Positions 1 through 13,700 of a stretch of DNA of 64,000 bases are shown in pieces. A model generated the notes under the pieces. It was given only the letters and a program-made list of their open reading frames with translations, ran no database searches and had not been told where the DNA came from. Position 1 is the first letter of the stretch. Every line of letters starts with the position of its first letter. A program made the position numbers and the translations under genes. This DNA comes from Rhodeus uyekii. Its lineage: Eukaryota; Chordata; Actinopteri; Cypriniformes; Acheilognathidae. The stretch spans positions 70,001 to 134,000 of the forward strand of contig JAWRVZ010000221.1 of NCBI GenBank assembly GCA_037043235.1, in the 5' to 3' direction.

Positions 1-19
1 ATTGCATTTTGTTTTTCAG

Positions 20-3000
20 AAAAAAATGATCATACAGGACAAGCTGGAAAAGGAGAGAAATGATGCTAAAAATGGTGTGGAGGAATATGTTTACGACCTG
101 CGGGACAAACTGTGTGGCATCTATGAGAAATATGTCACTGAAAATGTGAGCACATGATCTGTTTGTTATCTGGAGCTGATGTTCTCAGACAACGTCAACG
201 TCTAAAGAGCTAATGTTTGATTTCCAGTATGATCTACCTCAGTTCTGCAATTCAATTTTTTCAGGAAAGCAACCAGCTCACCATAATGCTTGAGGACACG
301 GAGAACTGGCTGTATGAAGAAGGAGAGGACCAGGAGAAAGAAATCTATCAGGACAAACTGTCTGATCTCAAAGTAGGTGTTTTAAGTGTTCAGGTCATAT
401 GAGACCGAGTGTGGCAGAACCCTGACATTATGAAATGACATATAAAGATCCTATTGAATCCTATTTAAGTGGGTCAGAAAGCAGCTGAATGCATTTCTTT
501 AAATTTTTAACCATAATATATTTTTATTTAATTGCATTTAACATCTAATTAAGTGTCTGAAAGTATATTATAGTCTTCTTTTCAAAGCATACTTCTCTTC
601 ACAAGGGTCAGTTCTTCCAATGAAATCCTCAGGGGGAAATGTTTGTTACAGCAGGTTGCTGTTGTGGTTGTGTTTTGCAGAGGTTTGGCGAGCCCATTGA
701 AGAGCGGTACCGAGAGCATGAGGGCCGACCCAGAGCGTTTGATGAGCTAGGCAAGAAGATTCAGCTGTTTATGAAGGCGGTGGACATGTATAGACAGAAG
801 GTACGCTGTAATTCCATACATTTTTTATATCGTGATGTTCCGTTAATAGAAAATGATTTAGAAAAGCGTTTGTTTTTGTAACTATAAAGCAGTTATTGTC
901 GATTGTGTTTTGATGTGAAACCGGCACATTAATGGGTTTTATGTGGGATAACTCTTGTGGCCTAATTACTTCCCTAGATGATGATCTTTTCATCATCTAC
1001 AAGCTTTAATATACCTTGTCATGTCTCCCACTATTCTCTTGGACAGTGTTTCTCAACCAGACCCCTGGTGGTCCGGTGCATAATTGCAGGTGGAACGTGG
1101 AATCATTACAACAACAAATGATCATAAGTTGAAGTTATTTTATCATAGATTCACAGTAATATAATTACAAATCCAGAAATAGTCAACTTACTGTAGGTGC
1201 ATTTTCATATGTTTCCACCACAGTTGAGTAAAAAAATATGATTAATTAAGTCATAACTATAATACTGATTTAGTATCTCATACTAATAAGAAGCTTTCTT
1301 GTACTAATGACTTAACATCTTGTAATAATAATAAAGTTTTTAGTAATAACTTATTTTCATAGCGTGTAAATGCGAGATCACAGCAAACATGATCAAAACC
1401 TTGCGCTTTTCCCCATTCCTCTGTCCACTTCTGTGGAAACGTGCCCTAAATTATAAAGATCTCAAAGGTGTTTTCTGTGACTCCAGCTGCTTTCATGATG
1501 AACCTGAACATCAATGAGCCAAGACACATCTGTGAAATACACATTAATATTAACACATCTACATTTCTGCATTTGTCAGATGCTTTTATCCAAAGTGACA
1601 CATTTCATTCAAGAAACGATTGACATTCTAATTAGTTCTTGCTTTCCCTGGGATTGAACCCATGACCTTGGTGTTGCAAGCACCAATGCTCTACTGGTTG
1701 AGCTACAGGAAAGCCACCCATGCATGTTACACATAAACTTAATGAAGGCCATATTCCATTGTTTACATTGACATTTACTCTGACCAGCTCTGCACATGCA
1801 TAGAAATACCAGAGAATATGTCATTATTGCGAGAAAGTTTCTCATTATTATAAGATGTTTAGTCATTATTAGGAAAAAGTTACTATGTATATTATGAATT
1901 TAGTCAATGTGATTTGAACATTTGCGTAAATCAATTACGTAAATGAAAATAACTGACAAGATCAATGTTATTTTAGCTGAAAATTTTTATTAAAAACAGT
2001 TAACAAACATACCATTTTTCAGGGACTGCTTGAATTTGTAATCTCTAAATTTCAGTTCTTTGTTCAGGGAGGAAGGAGATTGGACTTTAATTATGAAATA
2101 AAACATAAATACAAAATAAAAGTACTGACCACACAACATAAGTCCAGGCCTGCTCCTCTCTCGTCCTTCTCCTTTTATTCCTCCGCTCCTCCGTGAGACT
2201 CATTCTCAATCACACCACCGGCTCTCGTGACGCTCTCACGGTCCCTCGACCCCGGCCTGCTCGCCACAGAGATGTTAGGGGGTCCAGTACTCAAAAAAGC
2301 TTGAGAAACACTGCTCTAGGACAGAGAGGGGAGGCGAACTAAATGCTTAGATTTGCCGTTCGTTTAAGGGCTTGTTCACCTAAAAATTAAAATGTTCCCA
2401 CCATTTTCTCACCCTCAAGCCATCCTAGATGTGTATGACTTTCTTCTTTCACAATCAGAGTTGTATTAAAAACATCCTGGCTCTTCCATGAAGAAAGTCA
2501 CACAGGATGTATACCAAAAAAAAAAAAAAAAGGATGGCTCGAGAGTGAGGAGTAAATTATGCCTTCATAATTTCATTTTTTGGGTGAAATAACAGGCAAA
2601 ACTTCACTTCTGCTGTATAAAGGTCAAATATATGACAATGACCTCATCTTTTGTGTGCATAACATCACTGTTCATGACTGCATCTTAATCTTTCGCTTTG
2701 TTCAGATTGGTTTAATTATTCTTAAAAGCATTTCACATCAATTATTTTACATATTGTTGATGATCATATTATTTTACTGAAATGAATGGGAGCTGCGATG
2801 CATTAAAAGGCTTTGGACATGTGTGGTTTTGACCAACAGGACGAGCGCTACCAGCACTTGAGCGCTGAGGAGATGGCTGTTGTTGAGAAGAGTGTGAATG
2901 AAGCTTTAGGCTGGATAAATGCCAAGATGAACGCCCAGAGCAAACTCAGCATTGCTCAAGACCCAGCAGTCAAAGTAGCAGAGATCATTCAGAAGATTCA

Positions 3001-4176
3001 GGTTTGTTGGTGCACTTCTGCAGTAAAAAAACAGCCACGCTCCAAGTCGCAAAGAAATGTTTCGCTGTCATTAGAACGATCACACCAGCTTCTTTAAGAG
3101 TGAAATCATATGTCAATCAAGTGACATTTATATATTTATACATATTTATATTAAGAAAATGAAGCCTGTTTGAAATGGCCACATTTGCATACAAAAAATC
3201 TTTACTGCAATGAGGTTTGATAATGCATTTTTCCTAATTGCTTATTCTACAGCAATTATAATTCTTTTTGACTATATATTTGCAATTGAATTGAATTGAA
3301 TACCGTAAAACAAATACTACAATAATGTATAATAGTTAAAAAATTTAATTAATTTAAAAATTCACTGTATATATATTTGGCATTTAAGTAATGAGAATTA
3401 GATCTTTCACATCATAAGGAAAATATGACATGACATCAAAACAAATAGTTTATAAATCCTTTAATAATTAAGTTAAATAAAATGTTTGTGGTATCCTCAA
3501 AACATACAAATATACTTGTATTTTGTGTATATTAATTGTATTTTTGTATTCATACTTGCATAATGTATAAATCCTTTAATATTGTATTTTCCACACTATA
3601 AGGCGCACCTAAAAGACTTAAATTGTCTCAAAAATCGGTCGTGCACCTTATAATCCAGTGCGCCTTATGGTGCGGAAAACAAACAAAAGGTGTATTTTGA
3701 CAATCTGTCTAGATCTGTGCTCACCTATAATTAAATATTGTACACATTTTCAGTAGCATAATGAGAATTAAAAACAAATTACACGTTGGTAATGAAAGTT
3801 TTGGGGGGAAATTATGTTAAATGCAATAATGTGGTTCAATTATGGTTCTAAAATGGATAATAAAAGAGTAAAATTTTCATCACAAGGCAAAATATTGCCT
3901 CAACTTGATATTGTCGGGTTGTGTCTGGTATTATCTGACAATACTCTACTGCATAAACCAGTACATTGAATAACCCAAATGCTCTATGTTGGATTGCAGG
4001 AGCTAGAGGACGTTTGCAATCCTGTCGTCCACCGACCCAAACCCAAAAGCGAGGAGCCCGTAGAGGAGGGAGACAGAAACAACGGCTCACACAACGGCCC
4101 CGCGGCGCAACAAGGTGCTGACAGCAAAGGCAATCAGCAGACGAAGCCTCCGTCTGGAGAGATGGAGGTGGACTGA
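20..4176 (+). CDS. hspa4l: HSPA4L-like HSP110 chaperone, 3' five coding exons (partial)
   Basis: Cytosolic HSP110-family protein, which acts as nucleotide exchange factor for HSP70 and as a holdase. Only the C-terminal part is here; the ATPase domain lies left of the window. Coding exons are 20-145, 265-372, 681-800, 2840-3001 and 4000-4176 (stop TGA 4174-4176), giving 230 residues. Each exon has an AG acceptor and a GT donor, and all junctions are in phase 0. Recognisable segments are MIIQDKLEKERNDAKN, LEDTENWLYEEGEDQ, GKKIQLFMKAVDMYR, KMNAQSKLS and a proline/lysine linker followed by an acidic tail ending SGEMEVD. These match the helical-bundle C-terminus of HSPA4L better than HSPA4, whose tail ends differently in human (from memory). 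The donor after 3001 (GTTTGT) is weak. PLK4 lies 1.5 kb downstream on the same strand, the same neighbour as in mammals, which supports the HSPA4L call. HSPA4 is the only serious alternative. Confidence 0.93.
373..680. other. hspa4l intron, nothing recognised
   Basis: Intron of 308 nt between two hspa4l coding exons. AT-rich, with no repeat or gene that I recognise. Confidence 0.6.
1044..2313. mobile_element. non-autonomous hAT-type DNA transposon
   Basis: The ends are inverted: CAGTGTTTCTCAA at 1044-1056 and its complement TTGAGAAACACTG at 2301-2313. The flanks ctcttgga (1036-1043) and ctctagga (2314-2321) form an 8-bp target-site duplication with one mismatch, which is diagnostic of hAT elements. 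There is no transposase reading frame inside; a SINE is nested at 1559-1716. It sits in the third hspa4l intron of the window. Confidence 0.8.
1559..1716 (-). mobile_element. tRNA-derived SINE (copy 1)
   Basis: On the minus strand it reads as a tRNA-like head (start near GGCTTTCCTGTAGCTCAAC, then a B-box-like GGTTCAATCCC), a body ending in a TTGGATAAAAGCATCTG-type LINE-like tail, and an AAATGTA end. Eight more copies occur in the window. The type resembles the HAmo/V-SINE-like families of carps; the family name is from memory. It is inserted inside the hAT element at 1044-2313. Confidence 0.8.
2364..2592. repeat. carp-type short inverted-terminal repeat (TTCACC...GGGTGAA)
   Basis: Starts ttaagggcttgttcaccta and ends ttttttgggtgaaataac, so the ends are inverted. 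The interior includes 'ctcaccctcaagccatcc'. This is the abundant cyprinid repeat with the consensus opening GGGATAGTTCACCCAAAAATG (from memory), and looks like a non-autonomous DNA element. Fragments of it also occur near 26972, 41038, 41755 and 46086. Confidence 0.6.
3578..3680. repeat. fragment of TATAAGGCGCACC-type DNA repeat
   Basis: Carries 'gtattttccacactataagg' and, inverted about 65 nt on, 'gtgcgccttatggtgcgg'. It is the end of a widespread vertebrate TIR element; only one end is present. Superfamily not assigned. Confidence 0.5.
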
Positions 4177-4880
4177 GCTCTTCCACACCCAACCATCTGA
4201 TTCTGCTGCCATTCTCACTCGAGCCACCATTAAACCTTTTACTGAAACAACTCACACTGAACCAATAGCTGGAACCATTCTCTTTGTCTCCACCACTCAG
4301 TTGGCTGTATTTGTGCATCTGTTTGTTGGTCTTTTTCTCTTGTATCTATTAAGGGATCGGGTCAGGCTGTCCTTTGAATGTTGCAGCTGTATTCAAAACT
4401 CAATCTGGGATTGGATCATATAGAATAGATGTAGTTCAATAGTGTCGCTCTTAACAAAAAGCTATCCCTAAAACAATGTGATACTTGCATTCTGGGAGAA
4501 TGAATCATATCACACGGTAACTTGTTATGGGAACATGATTTAAAATACTGTTGGATCAATCGATAAGATTGAGGGGAAACAAGCAAATATGTATGCAATA
4601 CATACAAATACATGGTTTATATTTGTATTTAAAATATAAATTTCCAAAGGATGTGTTGTTTAGAGCCTGTAAATATTATTTTAGTAATTTGAATTTTTGG
4701 GTGCTTAGATAGAGGTACACTCCTGTTGTTGACATTGCAATGCTTTCAGCTCCGTAGTGTCATATGGAAGTAGAATGTACTGAGCCGGTCATTACCCTTT
4801 TTTCCCCAGTTTTCATGCAGTCCCATATCAAGTCTTGAGGTTTGACGATCACAAATAATAAAACATGCCTTTATGACTGA
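4177..4880 (+). other. 3' UTR of hspa4l with poly(A) signal
   Basis: Follows the stop codon directly. An AATAAA hexamer lies at 4857-4862 and is followed within 30 nt by a GT-rich stretch (about 4880-4895), a normal cleavage-site arrangement. The exact cleavage position is inferred. Confidence 0.55.
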
Positions 4881-5420
4881 ATGTGTTTGTTGCCATCCAA
4901 AATTATTGAGCCAGTTAATGAGAAATTTTAAGTGCAACTGTATTTTATTAATTTAAATAAGTTTAATTTCAATTTTAAAAAGTATCAGAGGATATACAAA
5001 CTGTTTGCAAACTTATAGTAAAAAAAAAATTCTGAAAAGAAGCTCAATTTGTACATTGGAGTAATTAAATAGTCACAAAACATTAAAATTGATGCACAAT
5101 AACGGGTTAGTGAGTTGAAATGTAATAAATCATAAAAATATAAAATTAATAGATGCTTAGGTTTTAAATATAAAGTAGAAATATATTTGTAATGTGTTAA
5201 ATTAGTGAAATGTTTTAACAAAATCTTATATTAAGTATTTTAGATCAATGCGGAAATCCCTGACTAAACACAATGTTTAAGTGAGTCAAAAAAGAGGCAA
5301 AGCTGTATTTAATCGTATTCGTTATAGAGAAGCCTCACAAACAAGACCATTCTACCATGAATTTTTACTAAATCCTTAAATATCTACAGTATATTTACTA
5401 AAACTTAATATCCACGTACG
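4881..5420. other. AT-rich intergenic sequence
   Basis: Between the hspa4l poly(A) region and the plk4 promoter. AT-rich, with no gene, known repeat or obvious regulatory motif. Confidence 0.5.
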
Positions 5421-5439
5421 TTGTTATATAGGACTTTTA

Positions 5440-5695
5440 TTTTGACAGGCTGTCTCGTTCTGAAGCCTGACCAGCGATTGGTCAGTTCGCACAGCGACGC
5501 CGATGAGGTCATCACGCATTCTAACGGGCGGACTTTTCAAAATGGAGGAAAAGCAAACATTTTGGAGGGGAATACAAAAATATCGATTAAATGCACTTGT
5601 TTACGTCATGCACGCTTCAAAACCCCTCACATTCACGGGAAAATAAGGATATATTTTGGATACAATCGTCGGACTGAAGAGATTATGAAGTGAAA
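5440..5695 (+). promoter_or_regulatory. likely plk4 promoter and 5' UTR
   Basis: CpG-richer than the surroundings, with an inverted CCAAT box (ATTGG, about 5474-5478), a GGCGG followed closely by TTCAAA (5536-5541, reverse complement of the cell-cycle CHR hexamer) and an AAAATGGAGG YY1-like site. The TTCAAA/GGCGG order differs from the standard CDE/CHR module, so the link to G2/M control is only suggestive. The transcription start was not determined. Confidence 0.4.
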
Positions 5696-7757
5696 ATGAG
5701 CGTCTCAATCGGGGATAAAATCGAGGTGAGTTGCGCGCTCTCGAGAGCCGTCAATTTAAACCCGGCTGTTGTTTAAGCTCTAAAATCGGTTAAAAGGATA
5801 TTTTGTTGACTTGTGCGGTCTAACCTTTGAAACGGGACGTTAAATAAACCGCGACGAAGTTCAGTTCATTACATTGGCTGTAAAACGTGCTGATTTCTCG
5901 GGATCGCGCCTTCTGTTCGTCTGCGGGTATTGTTTGGGGAGATGGGAGCGTGGAGACTGTTGCTATGCGACGCGCAGTAGCGTCAGCGTCAGGTGGAGAG
6001 CGGGAGAGATGGAGGGATGAAGAGGAACAGATGAAGGTGTAACTAGTGACGAGGAGGAGGGGTGAAGAAATGAAGGTGTAACAAGTGACGATGAGGAGAG
6101 ATGATGTGATGAAGAGAGGAACAGATGAAGGTGTAACTAGGAGGAGGGATGAAGAGGAGAGATGGAGAGATGAACAGATGAAGGTGTAACTAGTGACGAG
6201 GAGGAGAGATGAACAGATGAAGAGAGGAACAGATGAAGGTGTAACTAGTGACGAGGAGGAGAGATGAACAGATGAAGGTGTGACTAGGAGGAGAGATGAA
6301 TAGATGGTGTAACTAGTGACGAAGAGGAGAGATGAACAAATGAAGGTGTAATTAATGATAAGGAGGAGGGATGAAGAAATGAAGGTGTAATTAGTGACGA
6401 GGAGGAGAGATGAACAGATGAAGGTATAATTAGTGAGAAGGAGGAGGGATGAAGAAATGTAGCTGTAACAGTGACGCGGTGGAGTCGCGGGAAGAGAGCG
6501 GGAGAGATGAACAGATGGAGGGATGAAGGTGTATCCAGTGGCGCGGGGAGAGAGCGGGAGAGATGGAGGGATGAAGGTGTAACAGTGACGCGATGGAGGG
6601 ATGAGCAGATGAAGGTGTAACAGTGACGCGGATGATCGTCGACACGCTTTATGAAACATGTTGGAAATGATTCTTTCTCTGCTGTTAAATGCGTCCGATA
6701 GAGGAAAAGATGGAAAGATTCTGCCTTCATCTGCGGATCTGAGCATCGAGGTAGGAGGAGGTTTCCCTCTCGTGCATTTCTGAGGAAAACACACTTACTC
6801 CAAGTCCGGAGAAAAGTGTGAACTGAGTGATAAAGTGTGAACTTTAATATTGTGAGGAAAAAGTCAGAATTGTGAAATAAAAATGAGCTGTTTTATTTAG
6901 ATATTCTGTGGTGAACAAATACAAATTATGAGATCAAAATTCAGGAAAGAAAGAGTTATGAATTTATTCATTCTGAGGGAAAAGTCTTAATTATGAGCTG
7001 TATGTATTCAAAATTGGGGGGAAAAGTCAGAATTGTGAGATAATCTTTAAATTCTTAAGAAGTCAAAATTGATCGATATAAACATGCAATTGTGAGGAAA
7101 AAAGTCTTAATTGAGATAAAAATTACCCGTTTTAATTTCAAACAACTGAATTACGGGATGAACACTCAAAATTTATGAAAAAAGATGTGAATTTATAATT
7201 CTGAAGGTGGAAAAAAATCTAAATTGTGAGAAATTTAAAAAATCCTGAGGAAAAAAACGGCAAGATGTAAATTCACCATAACAAGTTTATACCTTATAAT
7301 TGTGAGAGAGAGAAAATAAATCCAAAATGTGAGAGATTTTTGTAACTGTGAGTGAAAAGCCAGATTATAAAGTCACGATTACATCTTTTATTTAATTTAT
7401 TTTTTTATTCTGTGGCGGTAACGAGTTTCCATAGGGATGTGATTTGACAGTTTAAGGGCCATGGAAACACACACACACTCTCACTCTCTCACAAATACAC
7501 ACACACACATACTCTCTCTCTCTTTCTCTCTCACACACACTTTCTCTCACTCACTCTCTCTTACGCACACACTCTCACACACACACTCACTCTCTCACAC
7601 ACACACACTCACTCACTCGCTCAATCTCTTACACACACTTTCTCTCACTCACTCTCTCTTACGCACACACTCTCACACACACACTCACTCTCTCACACAC
7701 ACACACTCACTCACTCGCTCAATCTCTTACACACACTTTCTCTCACTCACTCACTCG

Positions 7758-7789
<32 letters not shown>

Positions 7790-10700
7790 CACTCTCTCTT
7801 ACACACACACACACAACACATTTTTTAATGATTTTCGTCAGCCAGATCTATTCTAGGAGCTTAAAATCATTACCAAGAACATATAAATATAATATATACA
7901 GGAACACCTTGATGTGATTCTGCGGTTTAAGGGTTAAGGGACGAGACAGAGCTTAAAATGATCTGCATGTTATTCTCCCGTCTAATTTAAACTGTCCCTT
8001 TCTGTTGATCAGGACTTCAAGGTTCTCACCCTGCTGGGCAAAGGCTCTTTTGCTTGCGTCTACAGAGCCAAATCTGTGAACACAGGCTTGGAGGTGGCAA
8101 TCAAAATGGTAAGAACATGTTTTTCTGGTTAATTGGCCGTTGTGGTTGTGCAGCATCTGTTCAAAACCGTTCGCTGTGTCCCATGTGTCCTCGCAGATTG
8201 ACAAGAAAGCCATGCACAAAGCCGGCATGGTGCAGAGAGTCATTAATGAGGTGGAGATTCAGTGTCGGTTAAAGCATCCGTCCGTTCTTGAGGTGAGTCC
8301 TAAATGCTCGTCACACACACACGCGTCAGATTAGATGTACTTTACTTCTAAATGGAGAAAAATATTGATTTATAGTGGGAATTAAAGTTTGGTTTTGGTT
8401 AGGATGTTGCAGAGATTCTCTGTTGTCAGTTAATTGAGTTTTAAGGTTCCTAGTTATTTTAAACATTTATATTCATTTTCCAGGCATTTGTGTTTTACTG
8501 AAAAAGGATAATTAATTATTATATAATTATTTTTTTATGTACGTATAGCTGATAAAATATTTTAAAACTTGGCATGACTTGAAAAATGTATATCTAGTTA
8601 TACAATTTTATTTATTTACATTATTTTTCCAAGTCTAGAAATTACACTTAAATGAAACTTCCTTATATATGCTTTTCCAAGCAATTTGGGATCTCTTTAA
8701 TTAAAAAGGGGGGGTTGAATAAAAAATAAATAAGAAAGCTAGAGAGAGATTTGTTTTTTTTTCAGGTTCTTATTGAAGATGTTTTCACACTAATAATTCT
8801 TAAAAAAACAAAAAGGTGAATCCTTATTTAATAAAATATTCACAAAGGTCATAGAAATTGGGCAAAAAGTGTGGAAATATTGGGTGCATCAGTAGATATG
8901 AGAAGACAAGAAGTATTATACATTAGTGACTATAATTCAGATTTTTGCATTTGTTTGTTACTCTTAGCAATGTCATGTGTGTGTATGTATATCTATATAT
9001 ATATATATATATATGGACTGAAGAAAGAGCTATGAATGATGAAGCTTTTGTGTAACGTGATGTTATTGCGTATTTGCAATATTATTTGAAATTAATTTTT
9101 TTTTATTTGTCATCCTGAATGACAGTAAATATTGACCAGTCCTCTTATTTGCCTCTCTCAAGCTGTATAATTACTTTGAGGACAGTAATTATGTTTACCT
9201 GGTGCTGGAGATGTGTCACAATGGAGAGATGAGCCGCTACCTGAAGGAGAGGAAGAAACCTTTTACAGAGGAGGAGGGTTAGTTCTTCACATTTCTGCCT
9301 CTTCTGCATGTAATTCATCATTCAGAGTCTTTTACTCTACAGATGTTTCATTTATATGTGTGTATGTTTACTAGTTCATAGTTTATATATCGAATATTAA
9401 ATATATATCACAGAATTCTCCACTTCCTCATCAGGTTTAATTAGTTCTAAGTTTGTGCAAAACAAAACATTATTACTTTTCATAATATTTTTATAACATA
9501 GAATCGCATGACATCTTTAAATAGCGATTCATACAGTTAAATTAAAATGATGGATTCTTTTGACTAAAGCAAAAAGGATTGAAAGACCTAAATTAAAGAA
9601 ATATATTATTTTAAAATAATCTAATATAAAGTAAAATGCTAAAAACAAAAAAAATCTATAAATAAAAACAAAAAGTCTATATATTTTTTATTACAGAACA
9701 GAATCAGAGTCTACATTTAGTTGATCAATACTCTGTTTCTGTTCATAAAATAAAGCCTCCTACCTACACCTGTGCACACAGTGTTTTGCGTGTTTGTGCT
9801 GAGTGTTGTTTGTGTTTCAACAGCGAGGCACTTCATGCATCAGATCGTAAAGGGAATGCTGTACCTCCACACTCATGGGATCATGCACAGGGACCTGACC
9901 TTATCCAATCTCCTGCTCACCTCCAGCATGAACATTAAAATCGGAGACTTTGGTTTGGCAACGCAACTCAAAATTCCCAGCGAGAAGCACTTCACAATGT
10001 GTGGCACACCGAACTACATTTCTCCTGAGGTGGCGACACGCAGCGCCCACGGCCTGGAGTCGGACGTTTGGTCGCTGGGCTGCATGTTCTACGCCTTTCT
10101 CACGGGCAGACCTCCCTTTGACACAGACACGGTGAAACACACCCTCAATAAGGTGGTTCTGGGAGAATATCAGATGCCCACTCACATATCAGCTGAAGCG
10201 CAGGACCTGATTCAGCAGCTGTTGCAAAAGACCCCAGCGCTCAGGCCCAGTCTCTCCGCAGTGCTGGACCACCCTTTTATGACTCAAACCGGGCCCAACG
10301 CAAACAAAGACTCTGGGAGCAGCGACGGAGGGTCCATAGACAGTGGAATCGCCACCATATCCACGGCGTCCAACACCAGCAACACCAGTAGTAGCCGATT
10401 ACAGAGGAAAGCCAGGAAGATGATTGGACAGCCCTTACCCAATCGTATGGCGCCGATTCCCAGCCACTCCCATCACTCCACCAGCTCCAGTTTTAAGAGC
10501 GGGCAAGACTGGCAGCCAAATTTGCAGGATGATTTATCCAGGATGGGTGTTGGGAGAGTTCCCCTGGGTGCTGACAGCGGAAGGCCTCATTCTCGCTACT
10601 TGAGACGGGCTCATTCATCAGATCGATCCGCTGCTGGGTTTAGGGAGGCGGAGCTGGAGAGATGCCACTCGGAAGAGATGCTTTCAGGGTCCGGACGGTC

Positions 10701-13700
10701 GTTTCCAACAACCTCTAGCTACAGAAACATTCACCATGGCTACTCTGAGCACGGGCGCCTTCCCTCTCCACCCGTAAAACAGCCGGCAAAGTAAGAGGCG
10801 TGCAAAGCATGTTTGCATTTCAGCATTGTTATACTACTGGTATCTATTTTATAATTACTGATTTTTCCCCTCTTTCCTCAGTCCGGGATCCTCTTATTCT
10901 ACATCCACCCATTCAGTGAGACCACAGATGCCTGATCCTCAAACACAGGCCTGGTTCAGCAACGACGGTATCATGCCCAGCTCAGTTCTTTTAATAATAT
11001 TTTTATTTCAGCAAAAATTGACTATTCTGTCATTGTTAACCCCACACATGATATGTGAAGAAGAAAGAATTTGTTATCCGATTTTAAGTAGTGCATTTTC
11101 CCGCATATAACCCGCAGACACAGATAATCCGCACACTTGTATAGCCCGCGGGTTTTGTGAAAAACAAAAACAAAACAAACAACAACAAAAATCGTTGGTA
11201 TAACCCGCGCCCTTATATAACCCGCACCCATAGATTGATTAACTTTTTTGTGTAAGTTCACATTTCTGTTCATAACTGTTCAGCTCGGTACACAATAAAT
11301 TGAAATTCACACAATAATAAAACAAACACAAGTCAGAATCAGAAGAAAAAGCAAAAGCCGTCTCTCCCGCTGTGCAGCAGCTCGTCCCTTAAGAAGCGAT
11401 TCTACAGGTGTTGATCATCGGATGAGATGAGAAGAGCCCGCCCTCATGCAGCACAGCCAATCATGTCTTCTTGCATGATTGACAGGTCAGACAGCCTATC
11501 AGCGCCAGCTGTCAGAGTGATGGTACAAGCGCCAGAGACAACAACCCTCGCAAGAAAGAAAATACCGCAAAAAAAAAACAACTACTACCACCAACCAAAA
11601 ACAAATATATTGAAATATTATTACGTGTAAAAAAAATTTAACCCGCACCACCCTGCGGGGTTTGTAAAATCTGGTATAACCCGCGGGTTATATGCGGGAA
11701 AATACGGTAATTAGTGTCCGTAATCGCACAACATTAAAATGAGGGTACAAATGTGTTCAAAATGTACTACCTAAAACAAGTGAACAAATTCTTAATTCAT
11801 GTCCATGATATCTTGCTTTTTTCCCTCTAGCATATCATGTTTAGGGCGCCGTACAAACTGTATTTCAGCTTGTTTTTCTGTAGAACATGAAATGAAATAC
11901 TCTGTACAAGCTTCTCATTTAGCATAATGAGACTGTATGGTGATTCAACATTTTCAGAAAGGATAACAACTCCATTAAAGTACAACTTGTGCACTATATT
12001 ACAAGTGTGGGAAACAACAATATTTGTTGTGCTTGACTTCCTCTCCATTTCGGCTCGCAAGTCTTATTTATTTTTGTTTATTTTGACACGAGAGAACCAA
12101 TTCTGATTAATATCATTGATGTCAAACCTGGCTTCATGAGGTGTTGTGTTTGAATATGTTCTAGTATGAGTTAGATTGTGAGAGCTGTGCCAGAGGCAAA
12201 GTAGTGACTTAAGTTTTGGGCTGCATTCACTCAAAGCTTCAAATTCACATGTGGATCACTTTAAAGTTTGAATGGAAAAGAGCAGTGAGAACATTCTTTA
12301 AAACATTTCCCTTTTTGTCGCCTGTAAGAAAGAAAATTATGCTAGACTTTTTTTAATGTTCTGTGAATTATCACTTAAATAGGACTTATTTTAAAAGCAT
12401 TTTAAACCGTAAGACATTTTTACTTGTAGGACTGTTCAAGAGGCCAGCAGACGTGAGCGGTCACAGCAGCAGTGGAAGTTTTCACTCGGGACGAGGGCCC
12501 GTCGGGACACAGACCTCCTTCAGTGACAAACCCAGCGGCCTTCACTCTCAGCAGCAACCCAACCTTTTCCCCCACAGCAGTCCAGAAGGGTTCGGATCAG
12601 GACACGTGTCAGAACCTCAGGGCTACTCGGATCCACCCCTTTCCAAAGGCAAATCAAACACCGAGAGGAAAGGTGTGTGTCCTGCGAAGAGCTTCCCTCC
12701 GCTCTGTGCTGCCAGACTCAAGCCCATCAGACAAAAGACCAAAAACGCTGTGGTGAGTGAAGCCGTTTTTCTCCTGTAATGGGAGTCAAATTGATCATAT
12801 TGTGTAGCGCTTTTCACAATAGCAGTTTCAAAGAAAAGCAGCATTACAGAAAATCATGATGTAATGTTTATAATATCTTGTGTATATTTATATGTGTGTG
12901 TTTATGTACATACAGTGGGGCAAATAAGTATTTAGTCAACCACAAGTGTGCAAGTTCTCCCACTTAAATAGATGAGAGAGGCCTGTAATTTTCATCATAG
13001 GTTCTCTTCAACTATGAGACACAGAATGAGAAAAAAATCCAGAAAATCCTGATTTTGAAAGATTTTATTTGCAAATTGTGGTGGAAAATAACTATTTGCA
13101 TAACAAAAGTTCATCTTAATACTTTGTTATATAACCTTTGTTGGCAATGACAGAGGTCAAACGTTTTCTGTACGTCTCCACAAGGTTTTTACACACTGTT
13201 GCTGGTATATGTATATGAGTATGTGTGTGTCTCATTTCAACTTTGAGTTTACGCAACTTTGTGACGGCGTGTATTTCTTTAGGTCAGTATCCTGGATTCT
13301 GGAGAGGTGTGTATGGAGCTGCTGAGAGGACAAGGAGCTCAGGAGAGAGTCAAAGAAGTACTCAGGATATCCTGTGACGGATCCATGGTGAGGGACTGGA
13401 ACTTCAAGTTCGGTTTATTTATAGAGCACATTTAAAAATTGCCAAAGGCCAACCAAAGTGCTGTACAACAGGTTGAAAGAAAAATGTACATAAAATATAA
13501 AAGAAACAATAAAATAAGAAATAAAAATACAAAACAAAACAAACAGCCAAATAACAAAAACTGAGAGGCAGAGGCAATCAGCCGTACACACCAGTCATTA
13601 ATGTGTGGAAGTTACAGGAGGAATCACACGCTTTCAGAAAGGAGAAAGACGGATCTCTTTTCATTTGAAATAAACTGCAGCAACTACATTTTGGCCAGAA

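Noticed and set aside
409..430. Short match of 'ggcagaaccctgaca' to the repeat near 30245
   Set aside because: Too short to define a repeat copy in the hspa4l intron.
5820..6794. Minus-strand 324-codon frame
   Set aside because: Lies in the minisatellite of plk4 intron 1 and is just the translated repeat unit; antisense frames there overlap in all phases.
7461..7856. 131-codon His/Thr/Ser/Leu frame
   Set aside because: Translation of the CA/CT microsatellite.
12472..12756. Second open frame inside plk4 exon 7
   Set aside because: It is an alternative frame of a verified coding exon; the in-frame product matches PLK4.
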